DNA of 64,000 bases from Haberlea rhodopensis. Lineage: Eukaryota > Streptophyta > Magnoliopsida > Lamiales > Gesneriaceae. The DNA is taken from contig CAJQUN010000333.1 of the NCBI GenBank assembly GCA_907163345.1, positions 62,001 to 126,000 of the forward strand, read 5' to 3'. The position numbers were made by a program, and so were the translations under genes. Below, piece by piece: positions 45,302-58,181 of this stretch. Every line of letters begins with the position of its first letter. The first letter of the stretch is position 1. The notes beneath the pieces were generated by a model, which did not search any database, was not told where the DNA came from, and saw only the letters and a program-made list of their open reading frames with translations.

Positions 45302-47391
45302 AAGTTAATTATTCCTTTAGTCTTTAACCTAATGTTCTTATATACGTATGTACTGTTTGTAAAACTATCCAGATATTTAAAACGAGAGTTGATGGATGAC
45401 AGATATTTTCAGAGTGAAAGCATGATATGGGATCATAGATTTTCTTATAGTATTCGTTACATATGAAGGCCACTTGGTTACCTATTTGGTACCTGGGGTC
45501 AGTTTTGTTTGTTTAAAGTGTCAAAAGTATAACCGGTCATGAGCTTGTTCTTTTGGTACCCGACGATTGTGATTCAAGCTATTTTCCTGAGACCGGCTGT
45601 TCTTGTGGAACAGGATAAGTTCCAGCGAGATCAGAAGTTTGAGTTTCTCACCAGGCAATAAGTTGGTCGAGAGTGTAAAAAATGAGAAAGTGAATAGGGC
45701 AATAACACAGCATTTATGTCAATAGTGAAATAAATGGGATATCAATGGAATATGCAAAATATTATACCTCTTAAAATGGTCGATTCTTATCTTTGTCTTC
45801 TATTGGTTCACCATACCAGAAGATATATTTCTATATCATTATACTAACAATTTTGTCAGCATAAACAGAGTATAGTTTTAGTAACTGTCGACTTAGCATC
45901 CTTATGCAATAAATGGATTCCAATAGACAGATTCAGGATTTCATTTGATGGGACGAGTTGGGTCCCGGAGAGGGGATTTAAGCTAGCAACTTCGAGTGTG
46001 ACCAACTTTCCCTCTAACTACCAACAGTAACCATCACTATCAGTTACAAGCAAGTTACATAGTCTATGAACTTACTTGGTGCCTGTCTTCTTGTGCTGGC
46101 TCTTCTTCCTTCTGTATCTTCCTGCTATCCATAATCGCATTAATAACTTACGCTACAAACACCTTGTCCTCGAGGTGTATGGCTATGTAAGGACTGGTAG
46201 GTTAAGGTTATCCATTGAAAAATGTTGTGATAGTCGACGAAATTGCCCGACCTTCACTTCTAAAGGCTGCTGCCCCATTGCAAGTTCCTGCATCGCAGTT
46301 GTGCCAAGATCTCAATTAGTGATCTATGTATCTATCAATTTGGGATGAGTTTCTTGTAATGCATTGATTTTAGAATGAATTTCTGCAAATTTATTGTCTG
46401 TCCGAAAAAGGATTGCTGAAGTTCTTTTGGGTATCCGACGTGAAGAAAAGCTTTTCCAAATGACATGAAAACTGGAGTCACGTATAAGTGGAAAGAAATC
46501 ACTTTTCCAACTACAGATCGTGAAATTTTATTAATTTAGAAAAATATTAATTAATTAATAAATTACTTTTTAAATTCAAAGAATTTATTATGAATAAGCC
46601 AATCACAATTTTGAAAAAATAATTAATAATCTCGACCGTAATAAAATGGATAACAATGACTTGCTGGATTACCAAAAGTGAAAATGATGAATGTTCAAAA
46701 TTCCAAAGCTTAGAAAAAGCTGTGGTTGGTGTCATTAAAAATCATGTTGATGATGAATTAAGGATAATTCAGTACCTTTAGAACAAATCAAACGTAAATT
46801 AAACATTCACAACAACAACTCTTCACAATCTTGTATAGAAGTTTGAGAAGACGACTTTTGAATGTAACGAAAAAAGTTAGAGATGTAATTCACGTGGATT
46901 AAATTTCGAGGAAAAAAAAGAATAGATTTATATTTTACTAAATACTCTTTATTATCTTATTAATTTATCAAAATTACTAAAATTTTAAACTTGCATAAGT
47001 TGGGACCGTGAAAAATATTATTTTAAAAAAAACTATTAATTTATCGATCATTAATTTGTGAATTTTTTAGTGTAACTTTTTTATGAAAATCTCATTTCAG
47101 AAAGCAATTAGTGAAAACTATGGTGAATGATATTTGTAATTTGAATATGAACCCACATAGATTATACGCAGGTGAAGGAGCGAGCAGTTGAGCTTGCAAG
47201 GGCCATGGCAAACGGAAAATTCTTGCGTGCATCGAGTGTGGGCTATATATATTGTATATATGTGTGTGAGTAAATGCATCGAGCCACCTGGTGCATGCAA
47301 GAATTATCATCAGAGCTATGAAAGCAATCTTTAAACACCTTCCACGCAAAAAAGTTGAGCAGCCTGACCCAAAACACATGCCATCAAGGCT
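45302..47391. other. Intergenic with possible repeat fragments
   Basis: No gene recognised. 45945-46040 on the minus strand resembles a tRNA-derived SINE (tagttagagggaaagttgg then agttgctagcttaaatcc), but I found no duplication. 46140-46250 on the minus strand contains cacctcgaggacaaggtgt, a word common at the 3' end of Gypsy polyproteins. Both are weak. Confidence 0.35.
47217..47305. other. Small hairpin
   Basis: The left arm aattcttgcgtgcatcgagt (47217-47236) is complementary, with one wobble and some bulges, to ggtgcatgcaagaatt (47290-47305), and ggct/agcc words extend the stem around a TA-rich loop. It could be a microRNA-like foldback; no known mature sequence was recognised. Confidence 0.35.
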
Positions 47392-48619
47392 GGCTGTGTT
47401 TGGTTAATAGGATTAGGTTGGAAAAGATGATTGCCCCATGTTTGGTTGTTGTGATAGACATGGAAGCTTTTTCCCGGAGCCCCGGTTTTAGGCACTGTTT
47501 ATGCACTGTTCAACCCTGAATTTGGATTCCTACTTGTGAGAAGGATTGTGAAACCAAATTTGAACAATAAAATAGATTAGAAGACAGTTTTACAATGTTG
47601 ACATTGTCTTCCTAAAACCCACAACAAATAATTAAAATAAAAAAGAAAAAAAAGTGTAGCCTCAACCCCATCACCAGCAGGCGACGGCGACGGCGACGGC
47701 CAAAACAACCCATCGCCGCCATGGATATTGGCGTGAACTCCTTCAAATTAACCCAATAGAACAGAAATCAACAAAGTACTCTTTGATATTAGTGTTTTAA
47801 TATTCTTGAACTTAAATGAAAAAAAAAATCATAAATGAAGAAGCCCAGCAGCGCCGCGAGCACTAACCGTTGAGCCGCCAAGAGCGTGTTCGAAGACTTG
47901 TTGCGCGAGAAGCGAAGAAGAAAGGGGCAAGCCCTAGACGGGGCGAAAAGAGTTGGGACAAAAACCACCGCGGCGGTGGCACGGCTGTGGCATAAAGAGG
48001 GAGAAGTGAAGAGGTGGCATAAAGAGGGAGAATGAGAAGATAAGGAGAGAGAAGCGAAACGGCGGTGGCGTGTGGTGTTACAAAATGAAAGGAGCTAAAG
48101 TAAAATAACTGATATTAATATATGTTAATAATTTATTAATAATTAATAATTAAATTTAAATTTAAATTTAATTTTTTTTATCAAATTCAATTTAATTTGT
48201 TTCGATTTAATTAATTATTATTTTTATTTATTTAATAAAATAATAAATTAAATTGAATTTATTAATAATTACTATTTTTTTTAAAATAATTAATTAAATT
48301 TATCTATTAATTAAAAAATGTTTACTATGTAAATATATTAATAAAATTCAAATTATTAATTTAATCTATCTATTAATTAAAAAATATTTAATATGTAAAT
48401 ATATTAATAAATTCAATGGTATTTTGGTCATTTTATGAATAAAATTAATCCACATTTTATCAGGTAAATCAAACACATTATTACTTATCATACTTTAGTA
48501 ATCATACGAACCAAACGCAATATAGTATATACATGTTTTATCTTATCAACACTTAATCAAGTCATTATCCACTTATAATCTATCCATCACTTATCATATC
48601 ACACATACCGAATGCAGCC
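47392..48619. mobile_element. Putative 1.2-kb TIR element with GC-rich core
   Basis: Left end GGCTGTGTTTGGTTAATAGG; right end, inverted, GGCTGCATTCGGTATGTGTG. GGCTG-TTTGGT-type ends are common in plant MITE families. Inside, 47670-48075 is GC-rich with a ggcgacggcgacggcgacgg run, and gtggcataaagagggaga occurs twice (about 47987 and 48016); the rest is very AT-rich. No transposase and no clear duplication. Confidence 0.5.
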
Positions 48620-50553
48620 CAAATTTCTTACTATGAAGAGATGCTTTGGTTGTCCCTAGATTTTGAGTGTACAGGGTTTTCTTACTCCCAATATGTATAC
48701 TCTGTATTTGTAATTGGAATTATAATCCTTTGATTGCTGGAAAGTAATATATTGTTACAAGTGGCACTTCCTCCTAACAACAAAGCAAGTCAAATAGATA
48801 CATTTTTAAGATTCCCAACTGTTTATTCTCCTATAGTGCACTTTATTCCCAAGTATCAGACTTCTTTTGTGTGGCGCCTTCAAAGTTAATATATAGTTAG
48901 TGGCCATGGTTTCATAGTATTCGCAATCTTGTTTGCTCGTCTTTCTTTTTTTTCTTTCCCGAGCACAAAACCATCGAAAAGAAACATTTTTTTTCTTGTA
49001 TACTTACGATCTCTTCACTTCTTTCATGATCGTTTTTGTGTTGAAGTTGCCAAAACCCAACATAAAAATTGTGAAAATTTGATGCTACCACAGGCCAGTA
49101 CTCTGAGTGCATCAATAGTATAATATATCATTTCAAAGATCGGAAATAAACCTAAAAGGGAGTTTGGTCATGCAAAAGTCAGATTTCAGTACTTTCTTAA
49201 TTACTCCATTCTGATCAAAATATTGGGACACTTACGAAACTAGTAACATGACAAGTTTGGGAAAATGGACCACTGTGTTTATGTTACTGTTATGTTAGGC
49301 ACCCATTCGAATTCAGCAAATAAAAAGTGAGCAAGTTGGTATGGGATTGGCGGTGTAGAATATGGGGTGAATGAATGTGCACTGGGTCCCTCCCACAATA
49401 ACTATTTATTGCGCCGAGTTGCAGTGCCGAATAAAGATCCTTACTAGGGGCAAGCCAGCCTTATATCTATGATACACTGGTTAGAGCTCGAAATTATCAA
49501 GATTCAGTAAGCTTTTTTAAATCATAAGATACGTTATAAATATAACTCCTATTTTCTACTATACCTGATGTTGTACCCTTCATTTTCTATTATAGTCTCC
49601 TCCCTATATATATATATGGTCATTTGTATAACTTAATGAAATATTTATGTTTTGCTGTCCTTTGTTCTGGGAAAAGAAATCAAATTTTCATGTTTTCTAT
49701 CGAACACTAACCTTAACATAAATACACTACGAATACTCAACAAGTGCTTACAGTATGTCGGAAATATTTAAATGCAATACATTATATAAAATGGAGCGGA
49801 ATCGAAACCGCGGCGACATTACAACAATTTTGAGACTTGTTGCCCTCTACTGGCTATTCTTTTCTCTAGGGTGATGCTGATAGGCTGCACTAGACATGAG
49901 CTTAGTCGAATATTGAACCGTAGAAGACATGACAAAACCTCCATTATCATTATACATAATGAATTAAACAGAATGCACCAACTCAATCAATTCTAGTCTT
50001 AATGCAGACAACAAAACAAAAAAACAGAACCCAATACTTAGAAGGGATAAATAAATCATTAAATTGCCTGAAAAAGTAGAAAACCCCTAGTGTCATTACT
50101 GTCAAAACCAGATACATGGATGAAATCCCATTTCCCGATATTGTCATTTAACATCTCTCCAATCACAATCTTTGCCTGATCAGAATTCAAAACCTGTTCG
50201 AGCACTTATCTTTTCTGCCTACAAGCCCATACATCTTACAACTTCTTCTGTCATTTGGCTATGCACTCTTTTCTATAAACTTAACCTGTATTTTTATATA
50301 ATAATTGATAACACAACAGTTATATATGAAGGGTATAGGAAAATGATATGGTAACGAAAGAAAAGGAATCCAACTTTGAGCCCTGTAAAATTGTACTTGC
50401 TCTGTTACTACATTCTGGCCAGGCTTTATGCATTACTGTGTCAAAGGTCTGTCTTTTTTACATATTCTAGCTTTATATAGTCAAAAATCTACATTTCAAT
50501 AACTTCTTTAGTGGTTATTTCATCTTGTAATAATTATGTTCTTACATACAGAA
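48620..50553. other. Intergenic and upstream region of the zinc-finger gene
   Basis: No gene seen. An acag directly before the ATG (50547-50550) could be a splice acceptor of a 5' UTR intron, which is only a possibility. Confidence 0.45.
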
Positions 50554-51087
50554 ATGGAGGGTGAGAATAATAAAGCAGAAGAGTCAACAAAACCCTTCCC
50601 CTGTTTATTCTGTTCAAGAAAGTTTCACAGTTCACAAGCTTTAGGCGGCCATCAAAATGCGCATAAGAAAGAGAGAACTACAGCAAGAAAGAACAAAAGG
50701 GTTTGCGAAAACACTTTCAACGGCGCCTTTTATCCACTCTCCCCGCCTCCGCCAACGCCACTGATGCTCCCCCCGAGCTATCATCAAATCGGAATTTTCA
50801 GCCCTTCGGGTTATATCACAGCGCATGCCGCTAGTCTTCGCCAGTTTCAGGGCCAGGAATTTGGATCAAACGGAGCAGGCCATTTTAGTAATGTTGTGTT
50901 TTGCCGCGGGAAATTCTTGAATGAGATGTATGAGACTGGGATTGATGAACAGAGCTTCGCGAATTGGCGGAGGAGCCAGAGATTGTGCAACGACTTTGGA
51001 GAGGAATGCGCCAAGATCGATAATAAGCAGAGTTTTGGGGTTGATGACAGGGAGGAGAACAATCTTGATTTGTCTCTTCATTTGTAG
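50554..51087 (+). CDS. Single C2H2 zinc-finger protein with EAR repression motif
   Basis: A plant-specific transcription factor, probably a repressor in the nucleus. Intronless, 177 residues from the ATG at 50554; an upstream in-frame ATG at 50536 would add MFLHTE and is less likely. The only finger (about residues 17-37) is FPCLFCSRKFHSSQALGGHQ followed by NAH, with two Cys, two His and the plant QALGGH signature, which contacts DNA. A basic patch KKERTTARKNKR after it can serve nuclear import. The middle is Pro-rich (LSPPPPTPLMLPP). The last residues, LDLSLHL, are an LxLxL EAR motif that recruits TOPLESS-type co-repressors. The layout is that of the KNUCKLES, LATE and ZFP1-8 group; I cannot assign a specific member. 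Confidence 0.9.
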   Translation: MEGENNKAEESTKPFPCLFCSRKFHSSQALGGHQNAHKKERTTARKNKRVCENTFNGAFYPLSPPPPTPLMLPPSYHQIGIFSPSGYITAHAASLRQFQGQEFGSNGAGHFSNVVFCRGKFLNEMYETGIDEQSFANWRRSQRLCNDFGEECAKIDNKQSFGVDDREENNLDLSLHL

Positions 51088-52380
51088 GATTTTTGCATTT
51101 GCAGAAAAAGTTTTATTATTTTCTTTTGGTGATGTTTAGTAAGTTTGCATGGTTTTTGAATAAATCGAGAAAGGGGTTTTTATTTATATCAACGGGACAG
51201 GATGACAAGCTGTAGGCGCCACATATTTTCCTGCAAGATGTTACGTCTTAACAATAAACATGCATAGAGATTAAACGCAAAATATCTGCATGGACTCTTC
51301 AAAAAAGACAATTGTTTGTATGGACTTTGACATGGTTATACATATGGATCAACTTAATATGATTCGTATAAAATTGTTATAATGTTAGATTATATATAAT
51401 TTATTAAAAATATGTTGTGTTTTAATATTGAATGAATAAATGACGCTTAAACCGAATGCATATAGGTATTTCCTACGTTAATGAGATAAATTGATGGTAG
51501 ACTTGATGTTAAGGGCCATTGAGGATAATGATTATGACAAACATGATAATCATATGTATAAATATATATGATTGCGACGAGAATACAACAGATGTCGCAA
51601 TCTCTACTCTTAAGGAGACTGTGTTTAATGATAGCATCAACCAAGTTAATGAGCGCAATCTGGACGATATATTTTTAGAATATTACCCTAAGGTTGCTTG
51701 ATTTTTTTCTAGATAAGGGTAAAGTACAGTCTATTCATTATATATCTGTGTTTTTTTTTATACATATAACACGGGATATCCAAGTTTCATTTACCTACAG
51801 ACCTTGGAGGTGGATGACAATACCTAATTCATCCCAACAACATCACGATATGGTCATTAAATTTTGGTTTTCATTCCAACAATGAATCTATTTTCCAAAC
51901 TGTAAATGGGTCTGATCAGTGTACCCGGCAATCTATTAAAATACTATGTAAATTAATTTAATAAAAAAAATTAAGCCAAGATAATCTTATTTGTGATGAT
52001 GCATATACTTTAGAAAGTAAAATCAATTATCATTTACTCTATTAATCTAAAATACAAATTTACAGATAATAGATCAAAAGTAAAACTAAATAAATACCGG
52101 CTTCTAGTTATGTCAAACGTGATGGCACGAAGCCGTACCCCTACAGTAACGGGACGTGCTCATATGCCTATGTCGTGGTGTGCCACGAATATTGGCCCAC
52201 AAGTTGTGCTGACATTGTCCTTTTTATAAAAAAAAAATTGTTGCCAATTGATCTGCAAATAGTATCAGCGATCGATCGCCGATGCCCGAAACAACAAATT
52301 GGGAAAAATATTGCTGATGTTGATCGTTTGGAAAAAGCCAAACGGTAAAAAACAATGGTTGTTTATTTGTCTCGGGCATG
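51088..52380. other. Intergenic, nothing recognised
   Basis: AT-rich with short spurious frames. 52085-52290 is somewhat GC-richer and contains cagcgatcgatcgccgatgc, similar in style to the palindromes just downstream. Confidence 0.45.
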
Positions 52381-52432
52381 TGTGCCGATCAATCGGCCAA
52401 GCCAATTGTGCCGATCGATCGGTCAAGCCAAA
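52381..52432. repeat. Two tandem 26-bp units with a CCGATCGATCGG palindrome
   Basis: tgtgccgatcaatcggccaa and tgtgccgatcgatcggtcaa, each followed by gccaaa/t, lie head to tail. A third gccaaacgg word is at about 52337. Confidence 0.7.
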
Positions 52433-53159
52433 CGGTCAAAAAAATGACCATTTGGCTTTTTTTAATTTTGTTTATTTATATAAACAAAGTATTAGAGATC
52501 ATTTTATCCTCGCGATTTGTCAATATCTAATCTATCTATTCTTAATTTGTAAGTCTGTCCAAGAAGTTCGTATCATATTTGGCAAGACAAGGAACAAGGC
52601 CAAAAGCTATCAATATTTGGTGGCATTTATGTTTAGTAATATTTATTTTTGTTGTTATATTAGATAATTTCACATAACTCTGCTTTTATATAATGACCGA
52701 TTTATCCTATAATTTGAATTATGATGATGAAATTGATCAATATCAAAATAAAAAGAAAGTACACCTAATATTTCATCATCAACAAGAAAACATTTCTTTA
52801 AAAAGAACAAGTAATGTGTCGAAATTATTTTAACGCATCAGGAACACTTTTTAACCTTCAAATTATCCAAATGAAATTTTCTTTACTTTGAGTTTTTAAG
52901 TGAGTTTTTAAGTGAATTACTAGTAGAGATAATTAATCATGAATTTAGAATAATGTTTGTTTAACGAGATTCTCCATCGTTGTAGTTTTTATTTTTCAAT
53001 AGCCCAATTTTGTTGGACTTCTAAGTGGAGTTTCTCCCCTTATTTAAAAGCCCCACAAATGTTCAGCCAAGCAAAATAACTTAAAAGTTGAATTTTATTT
53101 TATTTTTAATTTCGTTTGAACCATTCAATTCTTATGAGTTGCAAGTTAATAATTATTAA
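52433..53159. other. Intergenic, nothing recognised
   Basis: AT-rich, no supported feature. Confidence 0.45.
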
Positions 53160-53620
53160 TGGAGATTGTTGGGAAGCAATAACTGCCCCTACTGAGAGAG
53201 TGAGCGAAACGTAACGTTATAGATGTTATACTATTTAAAGTTTTGAGTTGTACCATGAACACCATTTATAGCTTTCCTTTTATAGTTGCTGATGTATTGT
53301 CCGTGTTCGGAGGTCGAACAAAACATGGTATTTGGGATGTTATACGATTTAAAGATTTGAGTTGTATTGTTACCACCAGCAATAGTTTTTTGGTAAAACA
53401 ATACATACTTGGTCGTATAATTGACAAAAGAGCCAATGCAATGCGTTCGATTCCATTAGTTACAAGGTTGCATAATTATTGGGAAAGAGATTGTTGGGAA
53501 ACAATAATTGTCAATGCTATGAGAGCGATCAAAACGTGATATTTGAGTTGTTGTATGGTTTAGATATTTGAATTATACAGTCAACATCAGCTGCAGCTTT
53601 CCTTAATTTACAATTGGATA
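53160..53620. repeat. Local duplication with gattgttgggaa and gatgttatac units
   Basis: gagattgttgggaagcaataa (about 53161) recurs as gagattgttgggaaacaataa (about 53487). gatgttatactatttaaag (53222) recurs at 53336 and, weaker, at about 53548. The frame 53243-53539 crosses these and is not a gene. Confidence 0.55.
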
Positions 53621-55534
53621 TGATTACAGGTTTACCATGCAAGTGCCACTTTCTTCAAGGGTAAACGAGAGAAATTTCACAAGAGTTTTCTAGTGTCGAT
53701 GAAAACTGAGAAAAATACAAAAATAGAGAACAATATAAATTAAATTTGAATACACGAGGAAGTCGACTATATGATATCAAGTCTTATATGTGATAAGAAA
53801 ATGAAATTATATATGCATTTTGACCACACAAAAAAAAAATTCCACAAAAAAAAATCTAACTAATTCAATTTAATTCATTATTGTACTTTTTTTAATCATA
53901 AAATATCTGCATATGTTATATAAACAATCGAAACATTTGAAAAAAAATGTTGATATGTCCTAATTTTCCATTGCCAAGTTTGACATAAAATGCAATTAAT
54001 GACGACACCCCATTATTTGATTTAGTTATGGGCAAGAAATGGTTTCCTGATAAATTATTTTCCAAGTACAAGTTCTTTAAATACAACCAAGATTATTATT
54101 TTAGGACCATTTACCATTGTTATTAAGGACCCCTACTGGACCAATTTTCATTGACCCAACAACTGTTGTTGATTTTACAATATTGGTCCAATAATTCCAC
54201 CTTCACAATTCCTTCGATCCGTGCAATGGGTCTCTCTCTAGAAATATTCAAAATCTTGATAACCATCAACTCGGTATTTTTTTGACAAAAAATACCTGTT
54301 TTTTTAAATAAAAAATAAAATTTAAATTTTTTTATTCATGTTCATCTTTGTTGGAGTGTTGAATAAGATTCCAAGCAAATGCTAGATGGGCAGTTCTACA
54401 TTGTCTATGACATAACAAGCTTGACTTGTTGGCACCATCGTGGTGCAGCTCCCTCACGTCCACATATCGCTAGTACGAAACTTTGTGATGTCACTGTATA
54501 AGGAATAAATTTGTGTCTTTGCTATCAGCTATAGCTTTAAGCAAAGTTGCAAGCGTTTGATCCTAACAATCTTTTTTACGTCATTTCAAACTATGAAAAA
54601 TATCTGAAAAACCCGACCTTATCGTCATAAAGTGTACACGTTGCTGAAAAAGAGTAATTACTCTACTCCACGGATATCACATCAATTTTTAATCCGTATG
54701 GATCGGGTTAACACACTCGTTTTCCATTTATATGGAATCGAGCTCAAGTTTAATAGTTCACATGCTTGTATTGGTCCTTGGGCTACATTTGAAGGTCCCC
54801 CTAAATTTGGAGTCAATCTCAACCCTTTAGCTGGCAATTTGAAATTGTACCAAGATCATTTACTCGTACAAGTACATCTGCCATGTTGTGGCTACAATTA
54901 TCAATCAAAGAATGGGCTAAATAATACTTCAATATACAAGTTTAATTTTATATATTTTAAATAACAAATCATGTCCCTTTAACTTCTATAGCTATTAATA
55001 TATATGAATTTTTAAATTATCATTTTTTTTAATTACTTGGTTTATGCATGTTTTGACCGAAAATAATAAAACTCTGCATGGAAAGAAACTGGACCAAGAT
55101 CTCCCAAACTATGAGAAATCATCAATTTAACATAAGACAATAAGAAAAATTATATATCCATTGACTACTAGCCAAAGTACTTGTCTCAAAACTTAATTTA
55201 ATATGTTAGAAAATTTATCCTTTTTACTAAAATAAATGTTAAATTTGTCTTATATTGGTGGCTGATGAAGAATGAAGACAATGGTGACAATTGTATGAAG
55301 TCCAAGTTAGCCAATTTCAATATAATTATTGTGGGTGAAGGTTGTTAGTGTTACCTACCTATTTCGGCAAACTCGTGTATTAATATGTACATGTGGTCTT
55401 AGTCATGAAATTTGAGTAGTTTAAGGTATGGACAATATCAAATTGTCAACATGAATGAGAGGAATCTTCATCTTTGTTCTATGAATTACTGCTTATGGTG
55501 GATAGATATTAATATGCATTTTATCTACATTTAG
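53621..55534. other. Intergenic, nothing recognised
   Basis: AT-rich. A 110-codon frame at 54632-54964 has no recognisable motif and is not called. Confidence 0.45.
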
Positions 55535-55775
55535 TTTGTAAATAGACAGTGCACCCATTGATTTCAAATAGACAGTTTACCCTATGTAGTTTTCTACCCA
55601 TCTGTTGTTTGCAATACATGTCACGATGTTCTCTTATATGGAGTGGTTTTTGCACCTATTCACAAACCACCGAGATGGGTAAACTGCATATTTTCAAAAT
55701 ATAGTGGGGTAACCCGTCAATTTTGAAAACCACGGGATAAACTGCCTATTTTCAAAACAAATGGGGTAAACTGCC
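55535..55775. repeat. Dispersed repeat R, copy 1
   Basis: Contains iterated phrases of the type gggtaaactgcctattttca (55677, 55735, 55765) and aaatagacagtttaccc in the opposite sense (55587), so its two ends are loosely inverted. It shares cctattcacaaa followed by gtaaactg with copy 2 (58777-58885). Confidence 0.6.
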
Positions 55776-56358
55776 TGATGTCATATGATAAGTCAGTTTC
55801 TTCGGAAAAATCTCATGCAAGCGTCGAGTAAGAGATATCAAGATCGAAGAGCCCCGAAACAAATTGCCCGAAGAACATGGATACCTGCTCGGCGTACTGG
55901 TCAAATGGTAGCGGAAGACCTATACATAACTAACAAATCAACGGGCGCAAACAAACATGTAATAATGGAATTCAGATTTCTCGGACACGTTTTGATCAAT
56001 AATACCATGATCAGAGGAGGTTGTGTCCCGTATTTATCGGGGCCAATCACCGGGATCAACACTATAAATACACACCGATAGCCTCATTGCAAGGGGTTGA
56101 ATTTTCTAGGCAAGAAAAGACTCCGAAGAGAGCGTATTGTAGTATGTTCGGTCTTTCATTCTTATGTTGTTTTTGAAATTCTTATTTTGTGTCTAAGTCC
56201 TGTAAATCCATACAAATTTATAGTGAAGATTTATATTGGACTAGGTCTCGTGGTTTTTCCTTCGATTTGAAGGTTTTCCACGTAAAAATTGTGGTGTCTT
56301 TCATTTATTTTCCGCATCACCTAATTCTACCGAACACGGAAAATATCGAATCACATCA
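55776..56358 (+). repeat. LTR-like sequence, copy A
   Basis: Runs from TGATGTCATATG to TCACATCA. It has a TATA box ctataaata (about 56061), a phrase cgtggtttttccttcga...ccacgtaaaa typical of LTR R/U5 parts, and an end atcgaatcacatca. It is similar to the opposite-strand copy at 58182-58776, also at the protein level of a spurious frame (GQ.(V/L)AED... FLG). No internal domain, so a solo LTR is likely. It sits in repeat R; flanks ctgcc and atacc are only loosely alike. Confidence 0.6.
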
Positions 56359-57640
56359 ATACCTATTTAGAAAACCACATAGAGTTCGTTGCCAAAATCC
56401 CTTTTGTTTGATACATAATCTTGAATTTAGAAACGGAGTAAATATATCTCATCATTTGAGTCTATTGTTTCTTTTATATATTTTCACCCATATATCATAG
56501 TTGGTGTTCATGAATACGTGAACCATCTAAATTATACTTGATCCCACAAAAAGACATATGCTGCAAAAATACATAACTTAGCTTTATAATACCAATTCTG
56601 TGGTAAAACTTAAAAAATCCTAAATATAAGAAAATATTTTGAAAACAATAAAGGTGGCATATCAAAATTTTACTGAAATTCAAGTTAATTGTCTAATTTT
56701 CCTTATTTGTGGTCAATAAGAATACATGTAGAAATCATAATTTGGCCACATATGTATTCAACAACAACCAGAATTGGCATATTATGATGTGTGAATAAAT
56801 GGGACCTTATATTATGGGGAAAAAACCAATCGATCACTAAGCAACATAGTTGTCAAATCCGCCAAAAAGGTTGGAAGCCGCAAGATTCCTAACAAAGAAT
56901 ATACAAGATAAAATCAAGAATTAAAATACATTCAAGAGTTGTTAGGATAAAACACTTAATAACTTACAGTGGCAACGCAAAGATCCGCACTAAGTAACAT
57001 ATGAACATGGGGTTGCACCAAATAGGTGCCAACATATCAGGATTTTTATGCCATAGATGGTGAGAACTTCGTCTACGAGAGCACAAAGAATATGTCGTAT
57101 AATTCTCAACACGAGTTGTAACTTGCATTTATTAAATTCATAAATAAAAATATTATTTTTTTTTAAAATTTGAATTTATGTAAGCACTAATTATCCTTCC
57201 TGCGATTATTTATGTCGTATGGTAATCGAAATGTGATGGCTTGCTTATTGTATTTTTCAAAATATTGGTAACTGCTAATCCATGTGGTGCCATGTTTCTT
57301 CGCATATTTCAAGATTAATTAATAGAGGTTTTATGAACAAATGAGCCTCAATAGTAGCGAATACATTAATCTAGCACTGTGAATCAAAACTAATTAACCT
57401 GTCGTAACGGGAAGTGCTCACCATGTGCTAATTTAAATACTCTGGAAAACTGAATAAAGGGTACGGAAAATTGTTCGTGGTTTTTCAAGAAAATAGATTA
57501 ATTATTTATGGAATGATTAGCATCTCGAAAATATGAAAAGTTGTAGCTGATAAACGCAAAATGCATATGCATGCATCTTTCCTCTAACAAAGAACCACTG
57601 AACGGACAAAACTGTATTTTTTAAATAAAAAAAATTGGGT
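56359..57640. other. Intergenic, nothing recognised
   Basis: AT-rich. The first bases (ctatttagaaaaccaca) look like the continuation of repeat R. No gene seen. Confidence 0.45.
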
Positions 57641-57654
57641 TTTACATGCTTAAC

Positions 57655-57977
57655 AGATCGGATTGGTCCGGTCCGGAACCGTTAAACACGGATCCGGTTC
57701 CAGTTCCAACCGATTCCGGATCGATCCGGTCCGGTTCGTTGCTTTAAATTTATTTATTTATTTTAAAAAAAAAAACAGGTTCCGATTCAGGAACCGGAAC
57801 CGGTCCGGTACCACCGGAACCGGTGGTGCTACCGGTTCCAAACCATGAAACCGCTCTGAACTGATTTTTTTACCGATTTCGGAGTGGGTTGGAACCGGTT
57901 AGCCAAGTTCCGTTCCGAACAGGGCCAATCGGTTCGGTTCCGGGCCGGGTTCGGATTGACCTGGCCCGATAAACACC
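57655..57977. repeat. ggttcc/ggaacc-rich hAT-like fragment
   Basis: Dense gaaccgg/ccggttcc words on both sides of an A-rich core; the right end is cccgataaacaccctca. The left terminal repeat is not clear. Same style as 14964, 21795 and 23455. Confidence 0.45.
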
Positions 57978-58067
57978 CTCAGTTTTACATTTATTATCAA
58001 GTATTTTTGGGAAAATTTTTAAAAAGTGTGAAGTGTTAGGGTCAAGATTAGTACAAGATTAAGAGTG

Positions 58068-58181
58068 GTTTTTATATTACCCATTTAGTTTCTAAATAGT
58101 TATTTTATCCTCATATGGTTTGCAAACATAGTACATTGCCCGCTCCCCTCACACATCATACACGAATGCAGTGTTTGTACC
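58068..58181. repeat. Dispersed repeat R, copy 2, left part
   Basis: Contains ctaaatagttattttatcc and gcagtgtttgtacc, aligned with ggagtggtttttgcacc of copy 1. Interrupted by LTR copy B and resumed at 58777. Confidence 0.5.

Noticed and set aside
45945..46040. Possible SINE on the minus strand
   Set aside because: The B-box is degenerate and no target duplication was found, so it is only mentioned in the intergenic entry.
53243..53539. 98-codon frame
   Set aside because: It spans internally duplicated repeat sequence and has no motif.
54632..54964. 110-codon frame
   Set aside because: No recognisable domain, signal or splice context in AT-rich DNA.
55785..56081. 98-codon frame similar to the minus-strand frame at 58490-58786
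   Set aside because: The similarity comes from the two related LTRs; the frames start and stop at unrelated points and lie upstream of the TATA box.
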